Shown: positions 20,468 to 30,365, counted from the first letter of the stretch. The stretch is DNA of 64,000 bases from Candidatus Microthrix parvicella Bio17-1 (GCF_000299415.1 NZ_AMPG01000001.1:1302001-1366000); one strand, 5' to 3'. Notes: generated from the sequence alone by a model not told the origin. Made by a program: numbers and translations.

Positions 20468-21388
20468 CTACTGCCAGAGGGTACCGGCGATCAGGTCGAG
20501 ATGATCGAGGTCGGACAGATCGAGCACCTGCAGATACACCCGCTCGATCCCCGCCTCGTCAAAGCGACCCAACCTCTCGGCGGCCTCGGCGGGCAGCCCC
20601 GCCACCCCGTTCTCGCGCAGCTCGGCGGGCTCCCGCCCGATCACCCGGGCGCGCCGCTCGACCTCGGGTTCGTCGGCACCGACGCACACGACCAGCGCAG
20701 CCGAGCGCACCAGGGTCGTCGGGTCACGCCCGAGGTCCTCGCACGCACGGTCGACCCGCTCGTTGGCGGCGATGACGTCGTCGAGGCCGAGAAACGGGGT
20801 GTTGTACTCGGCAGCGAAGCGAGCGGCCAGGTTGGGGGTGCGCATCGGGCCGGACCCTCCGACGATCACCGGCGGCGGGCTCTGGATCGGTTTGGGAAGC
20901 GCAGGCGATCCGCTCAGTGAGTAGTGATCGCCCTGGAAGTCGAAGGTGTCCCCGTCGGCGGTGGCCCACAGGCCCGAGATGATCTCGAGCTGCTCGGTCA
21001 ACCGGTCGAAGCGCTCGCCGAGGGGCGGGAACGGAATGCCGTAGGCCTCGTGTTCCGTCTCGAACCAGCCGCTGCCCAAGCCCAGCTCCACGCGACCGCC
21101 CGACATGGCGTCCACCCCGGCGACCGAGATCGCCAGCGGACCGGGCAGGCGGAACGTGGCCGAGGTGACCAACGTGCCCAGCCGGATCGTCGAGGTGTCG
21201 CGGGCGAGGCCGGCAAGCGTGATCCAGGCGTCGCTGGGGCCCGGCAGACCCGAGCCGTCCCCCATCGCCACGTAGTGATCGCTCCGAAAGAACGCCCCAA
21301 AGCCCAAGCGTTCGGCACGGAGCGCCACCGCGAGAAGGTCGTCGTAGCTGGCGCCCTGCTGAGGCTCGGTGAAGATGCGCAGTTCCAT
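20468..21388 (-). CDS. LLM-class (probably F420-dependent) oxidoreductase
   Basis: 306 residues from the ATG at 21388. TIM-barrel luciferase-like protein with the N-terminal ELRIFTEPQQ strand, AERLGFGAFFRSDHY, LGTLVTSATFRLPGPLAI, GRVELGLGSGWFETEH and PPVIVGGSGPMRTPNLAARFA. In Actinobacteria this subfamily normally uses F420, but cofactor preference is inferred. The substrate is unknown. It is followed by no clear partner gene. Confidence 0.88.
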   Translation of the reverse strand: MELRIFTEPQQGASYDDLLAVALRAERLGFGAFFRSDHYVAMGDGSGLPGPSDAWITLAGLARDTSTIRLGTLVTSATFRLPGPLAISVAGVDAMSGGRVELGLGSGWFETEHEAYGIPFPPLGERFDRLTEQLEIISGLWATADGDTFDFQGDHYSLSGSPALPKPIQSPPPVIVGGSGPMRTPNLAARFAAEYNTPFLGLDDVIAANERVDRACEDLGRDPTTLVRSAALVVCVGADEPEVERRARVIGREPAELRENGVAGLPAEAAERLGRFDEAGIERVYLQVLDLSDLDHLDLIAGTLWQ

Positions 21389-21489
21389 GGCTGCCAACGT
21401 ATCGTGGCTACGAACTGGCGGGTCACGCCCGGCGACGAGACCTGAGCTGCGCGCTGGACGTCCTCACCCACCGATGATGGCAGCCAGGT

Positions 21490-21843
21490 TTAGTAGCAGT
21501 AGTCCGGGCCGGTGAACTCGATCGTTCCGGCAGTACCGAAGTCCACGCTGATCCGATCCCAGGCGATCGGTGTGGCCTGCCCCTTGAGCAGTCCGTCGGC
21601 GACGCCGGGAGGAACCGGCTCGGTGGCCGACCAGAAGTTCCCGCCCGCATCGGCCGACGTCCAACCGCCGTCACTGATCTCCACGGCCACCGATTGGGTC
21701 CGCCCAGCCTCGAACTGAGGACTGGTGGGGGCGAAGTCGTCGCAGCCTGAGGAGTTTCCGCACCCAAGGGCTCCTGCGCTGAGGATGATCCAGGCAGCCG
21801 TGCGGACGACACCGCGTTGCAGCTGTCGGGGGGGCAATCCCAT
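21490..21843 (-). CDS. Small secreted protein, possible lipoprotein
   Basis: 117 residues. An N-terminal basic stretch and the hydrophobic core TAAWIILSAGALGCG resemble a signal peptide ending in a lipobox-like ALGC. The mature part contains four further Cys-bearing or aromatic motifs (SGCDDF, DGGWTSADAGGNFWSA, GPDYCY at the C-terminus). It begins 9 bases after the acyl-CoA ligase stop, with AGCAGG upstream, so it is probably the last gene of that unit. No family recognised. Confidence 0.62.
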   Translation of the reverse strand: MGLPPRQLQRGVVRTAAWIILSAGALGCGNSSGCDDFAPTSPQFEAGRTQSVAVEISDGGWTSADAGGNFWSATEPVPPGVADGLLKGQATPIAWDRISVDFGTAGTIEFTGPDYCY

Positions 21844-21852
21844 CAGGCCTGC

Positions 21853-23424
21853 TCAGTCGCGGTCGCGGAGGCGCTCGACCAATTCGGAGCGCTGCAACTT
21901 GTTGGTTCCCGTACGGGGCAGATCGTCCACGATGAACACGCGACGCGGTGTCTTGTAGTCCGACAGGCGCGTGCCCATCCAGGCCAGAAGCTGAGCAGAC
22001 GTCACCGTGGCGCTGTCGACCAGCCGCACCGCCACGGCGGGCACCTCGCCGAACTTGTCGTCGGGGAGGCCCACGACACCCGCCTCGACGACCTCGGGGT
22101 GCTGCTCGATGACCCGTTCCACCTCGGGTGGATACACGGAAAACCCCCCAGATTTGATCACCGCCTTCTCCCGCCCCTGAAAGGAGAACGTGCCCATCGG
22201 GCCCCGACGGACCAGGTCCCCTGTCGACAGCCAACCCTCGTCGTCGAGCACAGCATTGGTGGCATCGGCGTCGCCCCAATACCCCTCGAGTACACCCGGG
22301 CCGCGCAGGAGCAGCTGTCCGACGGCACCGAGACGCACCTCGTCGCCGTGCTCGTCCACCACTCGGAAGGAATAGCCGGGCAGCGGAATACCCAATTGGT
22401 CGCCCAGGCCCAGGGGCACGAAGGGCGGCGACACCTTGGCCGCAGCTCCCCCGCCGGTCTCCACCATGCCGTACCCCTCGGCGAACGTCGCTTCGCCCAC
22501 CGCCCCCAGACCGGGCAGGCTCAGTGCGGCGCCGCGCCGTTTGAAGCGACGGGCCAACTCCGGTGGCATCACGTCCGCACCGGAGATCCAGAGGCGAACG
22601 GACCGCAGGTCACGGTCATCGGCCCCCGCCTCCTCCAACATGCGGTACATCGTGGGTACCCCGGCGAAGGCAGAGCTGCGGCGTGACTCGATGTCGTCCA
22701 GTACCTCGGTCGGCCGAAAACGCGGGCGGAAACGCACCGGAATCCCTCCCACCGAGGCTGCCACCAAAGCTGCAAACCCATAGATATGGGCCACCGGAAG
22801 CGCCAGGGCCAACTCGGAGATCAGCAGCCCGGCCGGGAGGGCCGCCAGCCGGCCAAGCTCGCCGACCAACGCCCGATGGGTCAACGCAGCACCCTTGGGG
22901 CTTCCGGTGGTTCCGGACGTATAGAACAACGCGGCCACCCGCTCGGTCGCCCCCCGGTCTTCACCCAGGCCGGAGTTCACCCCCAGGCGCAAGGCCAGCG
23001 CATCCAACTCGTCAACACCACGGATCACCACCGAAGCGTCAGCGTCCCGAACCACGTGGGCAATCTCGTCGTCACGCATGGCATCGTTGACCGGGGCCGG
23101 GATACCGCCCGCACGGGACACTGCCAGGGTGGCCAGCAACATCTCGACCGAGTTTGGCGTGGCGACCACCACCCGATCGCCGGCACCGAGCTTTCCATCT
23201 GCAACCAGCGCACCCGCCCAAACGTCGACCAGCTCGGCCGCTGCGGCGACGGTGAGAATTCGGGCCGGTACGCCGGTGCGAGGCTCCGCCGCCTGATCGA
23301 CCATCACCGATGATCCGTGCACGGCGGCAGCACGCTCCAGCAGCGAGCCCAACGTCAGCCCCGCTCGCAACATGCCCAGACGGGCCGCCTCACGCCGCAC
23401 GATACGAACCAGCGGACGGGTCAT
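21853..23424 (-). CDS. AMP-dependent acyl-CoA synthetase / ligase family protein
   Basis: 523 residues. Adenylate-forming enzyme: ATP motif YTSGTTGSPKGAAL, GYGMVETGGGAAAK in the acyl-adenylate region, STGDLVRRG with the Asp, hinge GREKAVIKSGGFSVYPPEVE and the C-terminal catalytic Lys in RTGTNKLQR. It would activate a carboxylic acid to an acyl-CoA or acyl-AMP; chain length cannot be read. Its ATG overlaps the pcrA stop (ATGA), so it is translationally coupled to the helicase, an unexpected pairing. Confidence 0.9.
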   Translation of the reverse strand: MTRPLVRIVRREAARLGMLRAGLTLGSLLERAAAVHGSSVMVDQAAEPRTGVPARILTVAAAAELVDVWAGALVADGKLGAGDRVVVATPNSVEMLLATLAVSRAGGIPAPVNDAMRDDEIAHVVRDADASVVIRGVDELDALALRLGVNSGLGEDRGATERVAALFYTSGTTGSPKGAALTHRALVGELGRLAALPAGLLISELALALPVAHIYGFAALVAASVGGIPVRFRPRFRPTEVLDDIESRRSSAFAGVPTMYRMLEEAGADDRDLRSVRLWISGADVMPPELARRFKRRGAALSLPGLGAVGEATFAEGYGMVETGGGAAAKVSPPFVPLGLGDQLGIPLPGYSFRVVDEHGDEVRLGAVGQLLLRGPGVLEGYWGDADATNAVLDDEGWLSTGDLVRRGPMGTFSFQGREKAVIKSGGFSVYPPEVERVIEQHPEVVEAGVVGLPDDKFGEVPAVAVRLVDSATVTSAQLLAWMGTRLSDYKTPRRVFIVDDLPRTGTNKLQRSELVERLRDRD

Positions 23425-25718
23425 GGGCTCACTCGTTCCAGTGGTGCCCAGGACAGCAGCAGCCGCTTCTCACCCACGTCCGGGAAGCGGATGGTGGCCT
23501 CGGCCTTGTCGCCTTGGCCTTCGATATCAAGGATGATGCCCTCTCCAAAAGTGGCGTGTGCAACATCGTCGCCCACCTTCAGGTTGTAGACGCCCGCAGT
23601 CGCAGGCGGGCCGCTGGGCGACGACCCCGAACCCGTGCCCGGGCCGACTCCCCGTGTGACCCCGAAACCGGATCCAACGGTGCCGCTGGATGTCGCCCGC
23701 TCCCGACGCGCCTCCCGCCCGGCGAAGCTCGGGGAAGCGCCCCGTGACCAACTGCCGGAGGTTCCGGGACGGCGGGACCCCCGGGTGGATGAGCCCTCTG
23801 CCTCCTCGAGCAACTCCTCGGGGATCTCCCCCAGGAATCGGCTGGGTGGGTTGTACTGGGTGGCGCCATACAACGTGCGACTCCAGGCATTGGTGAGGTA
23901 CAGGCGCTCGCGGGCCCGGGTGATCCCCACATAGGCGAGGCGGCGCTCCTCCTCCAACTGGGCCGGTTCGCCGATCGAGCGCATGTGGGGGAAAACCCCC
24001 TCCTCCATGCCCACCAGGAACACCACCGGATACTCCAGTCCTTTGGCCGAGTGCAGCGTCATCATCACGGTCTCGCCGGACCCCGGATCGTCCTCGCCGG
24101 GCAGGCTGTCGGTGTCGGCCACCAGGCTGACCTGCTCGAGAAACTCAGGCATGGTTTCGTATTCGGCGGCAACGCCCACCAACTCGGCCAGGTTCTCCAG
24201 GCGCCCCTCAGACTCGATGGTGTGCTCGGCCTCGAGCTCCGCGATGTAGCCGGTGCGCTCCAGCAGCTCTTCCAACAGCGGGGCCGGAGCCGGGTCGTTG
24301 CCGTCGGTCGACCCCAGTGCGTCGATGATCTCCAGAAACCGCTCGATGCCCCGTTGGGCTCGTGACGACACCCCGGCGGCGTCCGCCTTTCGGAGCGCGT
24401 CGACAAACGTCAGCGCGTGCGCCCGCGCATAGGCGTCCACCCGGCCGATGGTGGTGTCGCCGATCCCTCGCTTTGGCACATTGACGATTCTTTTGGCCGA
24501 TACCTCATCGGCCGGGTTGACGATGGTCTGCACGTACGCCAGCGCGTCCTTGATCTCACGCCGGTCGTAAAACCGGGTGCCCCCAAGAACGCGGTACGGC
24601 ACCCCCTGGCGGAACAGCGCCTCCTCCAGCACCCGGCTCTGAGCATTGGCCCGATAGAAGATGGCCACGTCGGGATAACTCACCTCACCCGAGTCGACGA
24701 GACGGGCGATCTCCTGAGCCACGTACCGAGCTTCATCCCCCTCGTCATCGCCAACGAAACGAACGATTGGAGCGCCGCCCGTCTCGTCGGTCCAGAGGTC
24801 CTTTGGGCGCCGGGACATGTTGTTGGCGATCACCGAGTTGGCTGCGTCCAGGATGCGTTGCGTGGACCGGTAGTTCTGGTCCAACACGATCTGGGTGACG
24901 TCCGGGAACGCCGATTCGAACTCCAAGATGTTGCGCAGGTCGGCGCCGCGGAAAGCGTAGATCGACTGGTCGGAGTCGCCCACCACGCACACGTTGTGAT
25001 GCGCACCGGCCAAGAGAATCACCAGTTCGTTCTGCACTCGGTTCGTGTCCTGATACTCATCAACCATGAGATAACGGAACCGTCGCTGGTAGGACTCCAA
25101 CACATCGCTGTGGGTGCGGAACAACTCGACCGTGACGCCTAACAGATCATCGAAGTCCATGGCACCCGCAGCCCGCAGGCGCGCCTGGTATTCGGCGTAC
25201 ACATCGGCCACCTTGCGCTCGATGATGTGGGTCGCCTCATCGGCCAACTGCTCGGGACTGCGCAGTTCGTTCTTGGCCAACGAGATCTGGCCCTGCACCG
25301 AGCGGGCCGGAAGTCGCTTGGTGTCGATGTTGAGGTCGCGCAACACGTACCCCACAAGCCGGGTGGCGTCGGCCTGGTCGTAGATGGTGAACGAGCTGGG
25401 GTATCCCAACCTCGCCCCGTCGCGACGCAGGATACGGACGCAGGCCGAGTGGAAGGTGGAGACCCACATCTTCTGGGCCACCGGCCCCACGAGCGAGCCC
25501 ACGCGGTGACGCATCTCGTCGGCCGCCTTGTTGGTGAAGGTGATGGCCAGAATTTCGAATGGGGAGACGTTGTCGTCTTCGATCAGCCGGGCGATGCGAT
25601 GGGTGAGCACCCTGGTCTTGCCCGAGCCTGCACCGGCCACCACCAACAGCGGGCCCTCGCCGTGCATCACCGCCTCGCGCTGAGCTGGGTTGAGGCCATC
25701 GAGGAGCGGGGCTGACAT
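23421..25718 (-). CDS. pcrA: ATP-dependent DNA helicase PcrA/UvrD
   Basis: SF1A 3'-5' helicase for repair and replication restart, 765 residues. Motif I VVAGAGSGKTRVLTHRIA, motif II VDEYQDTN, motif III GDSDQSIYAFRGAD, motif IV LDQNYRST and the late motifs MTLHSAKGLEYPVVF and RRLAYVGITRARERL are present. The C-terminal region has the Ser/Gly-rich linker and the Tudor-like VGDDVAHATFGEGIILDIEG module that binds RNA polymerase in PcrA. Start ATG 25718. Confidence 0.95.
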   Translation of the reverse strand: MSAPLLDGLNPAQREAVMHGEGPLLVVAGAGSGKTRVLTHRIARLIEDDNVSPFEILAITFTNKAADEMRHRVGSLVGPVAQKMWVSTFHSACVRILRRDGARLGYPSSFTIYDQADATRLVGYVLRDLNIDTKRLPARSVQGQISLAKNELRSPEQLADEATHIIERKVADVYAEYQARLRAAGAMDFDDLLGVTVELFRTHSDVLESYQRRFRYLMVDEYQDTNRVQNELVILLAGAHHNVCVVGDSDQSIYAFRGADLRNILEFESAFPDVTQIVLDQNYRSTQRILDAANSVIANNMSRRPKDLWTDETGGAPIVRFVGDDEGDEARYVAQEIARLVDSGEVSYPDVAIFYRANAQSRVLEEALFRQGVPYRVLGGTRFYDRREIKDALAYVQTIVNPADEVSAKRIVNVPKRGIGDTTIGRVDAYARAHALTFVDALRKADAAGVSSRAQRGIERFLEIIDALGSTDGNDPAPAPLLEELLERTGYIAELEAEHTIESEGRLENLAELVGVAAEYETMPEFLEQVSLVADTDSLPGEDDPGSGETVMMTLHSAKGLEYPVVFLVGMEEGVFPHMRSIGEPAQLEEERRLAYVGITRARERLYLTNAWSRTLYGATQYNPPSRFLGEIPEELLEEAEGSSTRGSRRPGTSGSWSRGASPSFAGREARRERATSSGTVGSGFGVTRGVGPGTGSGSSPSGPPATAGVYNLKVGDDVAHATFGEGIILDIEGQGDKAEATIRFPDVGEKRLLLSWAPLERVSP

Positions 25719-25782
25719 GAGGACCCATCCTACGGGACCCCAGCGACAGCCTCCCCGGCGACGAGACCGCCCGGGGTGGCCT

Positions 25783-27261
25783 TTAGATGCGAACCGCGAT
25801 GGGCGTGCCGTTGAAGCGGTAGATCGACGCCACCTTCACCACGTCGCCGGTGCGCGGGGCGTGAACGTATTGACCGCCACCGATGTAGATACCGATGTGA
25901 TGCACCGGAGAGCCATACGCCACCAGGTCACCGGGCATCAGCTCGCCCACGCTGATACGGCGACCCATCGACGCCTGCATGCTGGAGGAATGTGGGAGAC
26001 CGCCGCGACCCGCCTGGGCGTAGGCCCACAGCACCAGACCCGAGCAGTCGAACCCGCCGGGGCTCTCCCCGCCCCAACGGTAGGGGGTACCTCGCATGGA
26101 CAGCGCCGCCTGCACGGCCCGCTGCCCGGTTGAGGATGGAGGCGGCGGGGGCGGTGGAGGCGGGGGCGGTGCCACCGGTCTGGGCGGGGCGGTGGGCGCA
26201 GGGACCGTCGGTCGGGGCCGGTTGGTCGTCGGAACTGGTGTTGCCGGCGTCTTCGGTTGCTCCGCTGCAATCTTCGTTGCCGGTGCTGAGGCCTCGCTCG
26301 ACGACGTCCCGCCCGACGCCCGCTTCGAGCCCGCAGGCGGCCTGGTCGTCGTCGACCGGCTTGGGGTCTCGCTCGGATTCGAGCCGGCCGAATCGGCGCT
26401 CGGCGAGCCGGACTCAGTGAGGCCGACCGCCTCGGCCTCAGCGACGGTCTGGGCCGCCACCTCCGCCTCAGCGGCGGCCTTCGCCTGTGCCTGAGCAGCG
26501 GCCTCGGCTTCGGCCTGACGGCGTTTGGCCTCGGCGCGTTCGGCTGCGATGCGTTGCGTCTCCTCTCGCTGCAGCGCTGTGGCCAGGTCGCCCTTCACCT
26601 GCGCCTCGGTGGCAGCAAGCTCCTGTTCGGCCTGTTTCGTCTCGGTCCGGGCTGATTTGATGCGTCGCTGCGCATCGGACTTGGCCTTGGCGGTCTCGTC
26701 CAGCAGTTGCTGTTTGGACGTCAGGTCGGAACGGGCGGCCCGCACCTGCTCCACGGCCTGCTCTCGATTGCCTTGGGCGGTTGCAAGCAGGGTGCGTGAG
26801 CGGATGGCTTCCGTCGGATTGTCGTGGGCAGAGGCAGATCCCGAACCCACGCCACCGGTGAAGGCGCGCACCGCGTAGCGACGCACCTGCCCACGCGCCT
26901 CCTGCATCTCCTGCTCGGCCGAGGACACGTCCGACTCGTTGACTTTGGCTCGATTGTTGACGTCCGCCAGTTGTTCAGCCGCCAGGTTGGCCTGCTCGTC
27001 GAGCACCGATATGCGATCGCCCAGCGAGGCTCGACGGGCGACGATGTGATCAACGCGGGCAGCCAACTCCTTCGACCCGTCCGGCGCCTGGGCCGATGCG
27101 GGCGGGGCCACGCCCAGGAGGGAGACCACCAGGAGTCCGGCTGCGGGCACCGCCGCCGCTCGTGATGTCAGTGATCGCCGGGCTTGACGCCTGCTCGTCG
27201 CCGAAAACGACCGGGAAGCCAGAACCGACAGCGATCGTCGAAGGAGGGGAATCCGCCGCAT
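25783..27261 (-). CDS. Secreted NlpC/P60 peptidoglycan hydrolase, RipA-like (copy 1)
   Basis: 492 residues. Signal peptide at about 28-57 (AAAVPAAGLLVVSLLGVAPPASA), a long Gln/Ala/Glu-rich coiled coil (about 60-250), a Ser/Thr/Pro-rich linker with a run of nine prolines, and a C-terminal NlpC/P60 domain. The catalytic set is Cys in GGFDCSGLV, His in VHHIGIYIG and His in YVHAPRTGD. It should cleave peptide stems during cell division, with the coiled coil as regulatory domain. It is paralogous to the gene immediately upstream; the last 110 residues are nearly identical in motif order. Confidence 0.9.
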   Translation of the reverse strand: MRRIPLLRRSLSVLASRSFSATSRRQARRSLTSRAAAVPAAGLLVVSLLGVAPPASAQAPDGSKELAARVDHIVARRASLGDRISVLDEQANLAAEQLADVNNRAKVNESDVSSAEQEMQEARGQVRRYAVRAFTGGVGSGSASAHDNPTEAIRSRTLLATAQGNREQAVEQVRAARSDLTSKQQLLDETAKAKSDAQRRIKSARTETKQAEQELAATEAQVKGDLATALQREETQRIAAERAEAKRRQAEAEAAAQAQAKAAAEAEVAAQTVAEAEAVGLTESGSPSADSAGSNPSETPSRSTTTRPPAGSKRASGGTSSSEASAPATKIAAEQPKTPATPVPTTNRPRPTVPAPTAPPRPVAPPPPPPPPPPPSSTGQRAVQAALSMRGTPYRWGGESPGGFDCSGLVLWAYAQAGRGGLPHSSSMQASMGRRISVGELMPGDLVAYGSPVHHIGIYIGGGQYVHAPRTGDVVKVASIYRFNGTPIAVRI

Positions 27262-27286
27262 CCGTAGATCCTGCCAGACGATGACG

Positions 27287-27296
27287 ATTGTTACAA
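27287..27296 (-). promoter_or_regulatory. Shared motif TTGTAACAAT upstream of NlpC/P60 copy 1
   Basis: The decamer ends 25 bases before the ATG at 27261. The same decamer occurs at 28727-28736, 28 bases before the second NlpC/P60 gene. It may be a -10-like element or a regulator half-site; GTAACA half-sites have been reported for MtrA-type regulators. Confidence 0.4.
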
Positions 27297-27378
27297 GTAG
27301 GTGTCGAACAGTGGTGTGTTCGTCACAGCAACGTCATGCTACGAACTCAGTCGACCACACTGGAGAGTGCCGCTGAAT

Positions 27379-28698
27379 TCAGATCCGCAGGGCGATCGGT
27401 GAGCCCGAGCCGCGATAGATCGATGACACCTTCACCACGTCGCCGGTATGCGGCGCGTGCACGTACTGACCGCCACCGATGTAGATACCGATGTGGTGGA
27501 CGGGGGAGCCATAGGCCACGAGGTCACCGGGGACCAACTGTCCGACCGAGATGCGGCGGCCCATGCCCACCAACGCCCGAGACGAATGCGGAAGACCACC
27601 GCGCCCAGCCTGGCGGAACGACCAGACCACCAAGCCGGAACAATCGAACCCACCGGGGCTCTCACCACCCCACCGATACGGCGTGCCTCGGACAGACATT
27701 GCCGCCGACACGGCACTTCCTCCTCCAGAAGCGGGAGGAGGAGCGGGGGACGGCGCTGCGGGCGCCACCGCGGCCGGCGGTGCGGCGGTGCGGCCCGAGG
27801 CGACGTTGCGGGTTGATGACCCGGCGCGGGCGGTACCGGCGGAGCGCGATGCCGCCACCGCGCCAGATGAACCCTGGGATGCAATGGCCACCGGGGCCGC
27901 CGACGACGCTGCGGATGCGGCCTGGAGTTGGGCGGCGGCCTCCGCTGCGGCGGCCGCCTCCGCCTCCGCCTGGCGGCGTTCCGCTTCGGCCTTTGCGGCC
28001 GCCTGACGGGCGGCCTCCTCACGCTCCAGCGCAACCTTCAGCGCCCCCTTCACCTGCGACTCCTCTTTGGCGAGCGTCGCTTCGGTGGCCCGAGTCTCCT
28101 TGCGAGCCTGATCGGCCTTGGCCTTGGCGGCGGCGATTTCGGTGGACGTGTCCTCGAGGTAGCCCTGCTTGGTTGCCAGGTCGCTCTTGGCAGCCCGCAC
28201 CTGGTCGATCGCCTCTTCGCGGTTGCCGCGGGCGGTCTGCAGCAGCGTTCGACGCACCAGCGCGGCGTTGGGGTCGGTCTCGTTGCCCATCATCTCGGTG
28301 CCCGGGCTGGCGGTGAAGGACTTGAGCGCATAGGCACGCACGTCCTTACTGGCACCGCTCATCTGCTTCTTGGCGGTCTCGACGTCGGCCTGGTTGGTGT
28401 TGGCCCGCTTCTCCAGGTCGGCCAGCTTCAGCTTGGCCTCGTTGGCCTCCTCGTCGAGCAGCGAGATCTTGTCGCCGAGCTCTGAACGACGGGCCTGAAT
28501 GCGCTCAACCTTGGCTGCAAGGTCGGACGAGTCCTGCGCGCCGGCGGTGCCGGCCATCGCCAGCGGAACCACGGGGATGGCGATGGCAGCCAGTGCGCTG
28601 ATTGCCAGCGACTTCACCGATGCATGGCGAATGGAACGGCGAGGGGAACCAGCGCAGCTTGCAGCGACATGGTCAGATGGGGGGGAGATCCAGCGCAT
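27379..28698 (-). CDS. Secreted NlpC/P60 peptidoglycan hydrolase, RipA-like (copy 2)
   Basis: 439 residues from the ATG at 28698. Signal segment SLAISALAAIAIPVVPLAMAGTAGA, a coiled coil of about 170 residues, a Ser/Ala/Pro linker and a C-terminal NlpC/P60 domain with Cys in GGFDCSGLVVWS, His in VHHIGIYIG and His in YVHAPHTGD. Same plan as copy 1, so it arose by tandem duplication. It is expected to act on peptidoglycan outside the membrane at the septum. Confidence 0.9.
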   Translation of the reverse strand: MRWISPPSDHVAASCAGSPRRSIRHASVKSLAISALAAIAIPVVPLAMAGTAGAQDSSDLAAKVERIQARRSELGDKISLLDEEANEAKLKLADLEKRANTNQADVETAKKQMSGASKDVRAYALKSFTASPGTEMMGNETDPNAALVRRTLLQTARGNREEAIDQVRAAKSDLATKQGYLEDTSTEIAAAKAKADQARKETRATEATLAKEESQVKGALKVALEREEAARQAAAKAEAERRQAEAEAAAAAEAAAQLQAASAASSAAPVAIASQGSSGAVAASRSAGTARAGSSTRNVASGRTAAPPAAVAPAAPSPAPPPASGGGSAVSAAMSVRGTPYRWGGESPGGFDCSGLVVWSFRQAGRGGLPHSSRALVGMGRRISVGQLVPGDLVAYGSPVHHIGIYIGGGQYVHAPHTGDVVKVSSIYRGSGSPIALRI

Positions 28699-28726
28699 GA
28701 GTTGCAAAGGTTACCAAATGTTGCGC

Positions 28727-28736
28727 ATTGTTACAA
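28727..28736 (-). promoter_or_regulatory. Shared motif TTGTAACAAT upstream of NlpC/P60 copy 2
   Basis: Second occurrence of the decamer, 28 bases before the ATG at 28698. A related GGTAACC lies closer to the start, so the region reads as spaced GTAAC repeats. Confidence 0.4.
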
Positions 28737-28745
28737 CGAGGTTGC

Positions 28746-28786
28746 GATCAACGGGTTGATCACTGCGAAATGTCACAGGTGTGACA
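28746..28786. promoter_or_regulatory. Two inverted repeats between guaA and NlpC/P60 copy 2
   Basis: GATCAAC-GG-GTTGATC occupies 28746-28761 and TGTCACA-GG-TGTGACA occupies 28771-28786. Both have perfect 7-bp arms around 2 bases. They lie in the short gap upstream of NlpC/P60 copy 2 and are the size of dimer operators. The GTCACA half-sites again recall MtrA-type sites, but the binding factor is unknown. Confidence 0.5.
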
Positions 28787-28802
28787 CAACGGTCATGGCG
28801 AA

Positions 28803-30365
28803 CTACTCCCACTCGATCGTGGCCGGCGGCTTGGACGTGATGTCGTAGGCCACCCGGTTGATCCCAGCCACCTCGGCGATGATGCGCCCGGAAATGCGGT
28901 CGAGCACCTCGGGCGGGATGCGGGCCCAATCGGCGGTCATCGCATCCTCCGAGGTCACGGCGCGCACGATGATGGGGCTGCCGTAGGTCCGCTCGTCCCC
29001 CATCACACCCACGCTGCGCACATCGGCCAGCAGCACGGCGAACGCCTGCCAGATCTCGCGTTCGAGGCCTGCCATGCGCAGTTCCTCCCGCACGATGGCA
29101 TCCGCGGCGCGCACCAGCTCAACCCGTTCGGGCGTCACCTCGCCCACGATGCGAACACCGAGGCCCGGCCCGGGAAAGGGCTGCCGCCACACGATCTCTT
29201 CGGGGAGGCCCAACTCTCGGCCCAGCTCCCGCACCTCATCCTTGAAGAGGCTCCGCAACGGTTCGACCAGCTCGAAATCGAGGTCATCGGGAAGACCGCC
29301 GACGTTGTGGTGGCTCTTGATGATGGCGGCGGTTGCCGAGCCCGATTCGATCACGTCGGGGTAGAGGGTGCCCTGCACCAGGTAATCGGCATCGACCAGT
29401 CCGCCCTTGGCCTCCTCGAACACCCGGATGAACAGCTCGCCGATTGCCTTGCGCTTGGCCTCCGGGTCGATCACGCCGGCCAGCCGCTCAAGAAACCGAT
29501 CGCCGGCGCGGGCGTGGATCAACTCCATACCCTGATGCCGCTGGAAGGTCTCCACCACCTGTTCACCCTCACCCGCCCGCATCAAGCCGTTGTCGACGAA
29601 CACACAGGTCAGTTGGGCGCCGATCGCCCGATGCACCAGGGCGGCGGCCACAGCGGAGTCCACCCCACCCGACAGTCCACAGATGGCTCGGCCGGCACCG
29701 ATCTGGGCGGCGATGGCCGAGGTGGCCTCGTCGATGAAGTTGGCCATCGTCCAGGTGTTGGCACAGCCGGCGAGCGAGTGCACGAAACGCTCGATGATGC
29801 GTTGGCCGTGGGGCGTGTGGGCCACCTCCGGGTGGTACTGCACGGCCCACATGCGTCGGTCGGGGTTCTCGATCGCGGCCACCGGAGCCCCCGGCGAGGA
29901 TGCCGTGGCGACGAAACCGTCGGGGGGCGACACGATGGCGTCGAAGTGGCTCATCCACACCGTCTGGGTGGTGGGAAGACCTCCAAAGAGCTCCGAACCG
30001 GTTCCTTCGTCAACGGTCAGCTCGGTTCGGCCGTACTCTCCCCGCCCGGACGAGTTGACCTCGCCGCCCAGGTCACGAGCCATCAACTGAGCGCCGTAAC
30101 AAATACCCAGCATTGGGATGCCCAGGTCGAAGATCTCGGGATCGATCCCCGGGGCACCTTCCACGTGCACCGACTTGGGCCCACCGGAGAGGATCACCGC
30201 CTTCGGCGCGCGTGCGGCCAATTCGGCCGCGGTGATGTCGTGGGCCACGATCTCGGAGTACACGCGGGCCTCACGCACCCGGCGGGCGATCAACTGCGCG
30301 TACTGGGCGCCGAAGTCGAGGACCAGCACCTCTTCCTCACCGGTGATCGCCTGGGGCGGCTTCAT
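28803..30365 (-). CDS. guaA: GMP synthase (glutamine-hydrolysing)
   Basis: Converts XMP to GMP. 520 residues from the ATG at 30365. The class I amidotransferase part shows [19 protein letters not shown], the nucleophile in [12 protein letters not shown] and the His in QYHPEVAHT. The ATP-pyrophosphatase part has [18 protein letters not shown], and the C-terminus has the dimerisation ending [14 protein letters not shown]. The start overlaps the guaB3-like stop as ATGA. A longer upstream frame lacks conservation. Confidence 0.96.
   Translation of the reverse strand: MKPPQAITGEEEVLVLDFGAQYAQLIARRVREARVYSEIVAHDITAAELAARAPKAVILSGGPKSVHVEGAPGIDPEIFDLGIPMLGICYGAQLMARDLGGEVNSSGRGEYGRTELTVDEGTGSELFGGLPTTQTVWMSHFDAIVSPPDGFVATASSPGAPVAAIENPDRRMWAVQYHPEVAHTPHGQRIIERFVHSLAGCANTWTMANFIDEATSAIAAQIGAGRAICGLSGGVDSAVAAALVHRAIGAQLTCVFVDNGLMRAGEGEQVVETFQRHQGMELIHARAGDRFLERLAGVIDPEAKRKAIGELFIRVFEEAKGGLVDADYLVQGTLYPDVIESGSATAAIIKSHHNVGGLPDDLDFELVEPLRSLFKDEVRELGRELGLPEEIVWRQPFPGPGLGVRIVGEVTPERVELVRAADAIVREELRMAGLEREIWQAFAVLLADVRSVGVMGDERTYGSPIIVRAVTSEDAMTADWARIPPEVLDRISGRIIAEVAGINRVAYDITSKPPATIEWE

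Noticed and set aside
28708-28802. c-di-AMP (ydaO-type) riboswitch upstream of NlpC/P60 copy 2
   Set aside because: The gap is only about 100 bases and lacks the long multi-helix layout; the inverted repeats fit protein operators better.
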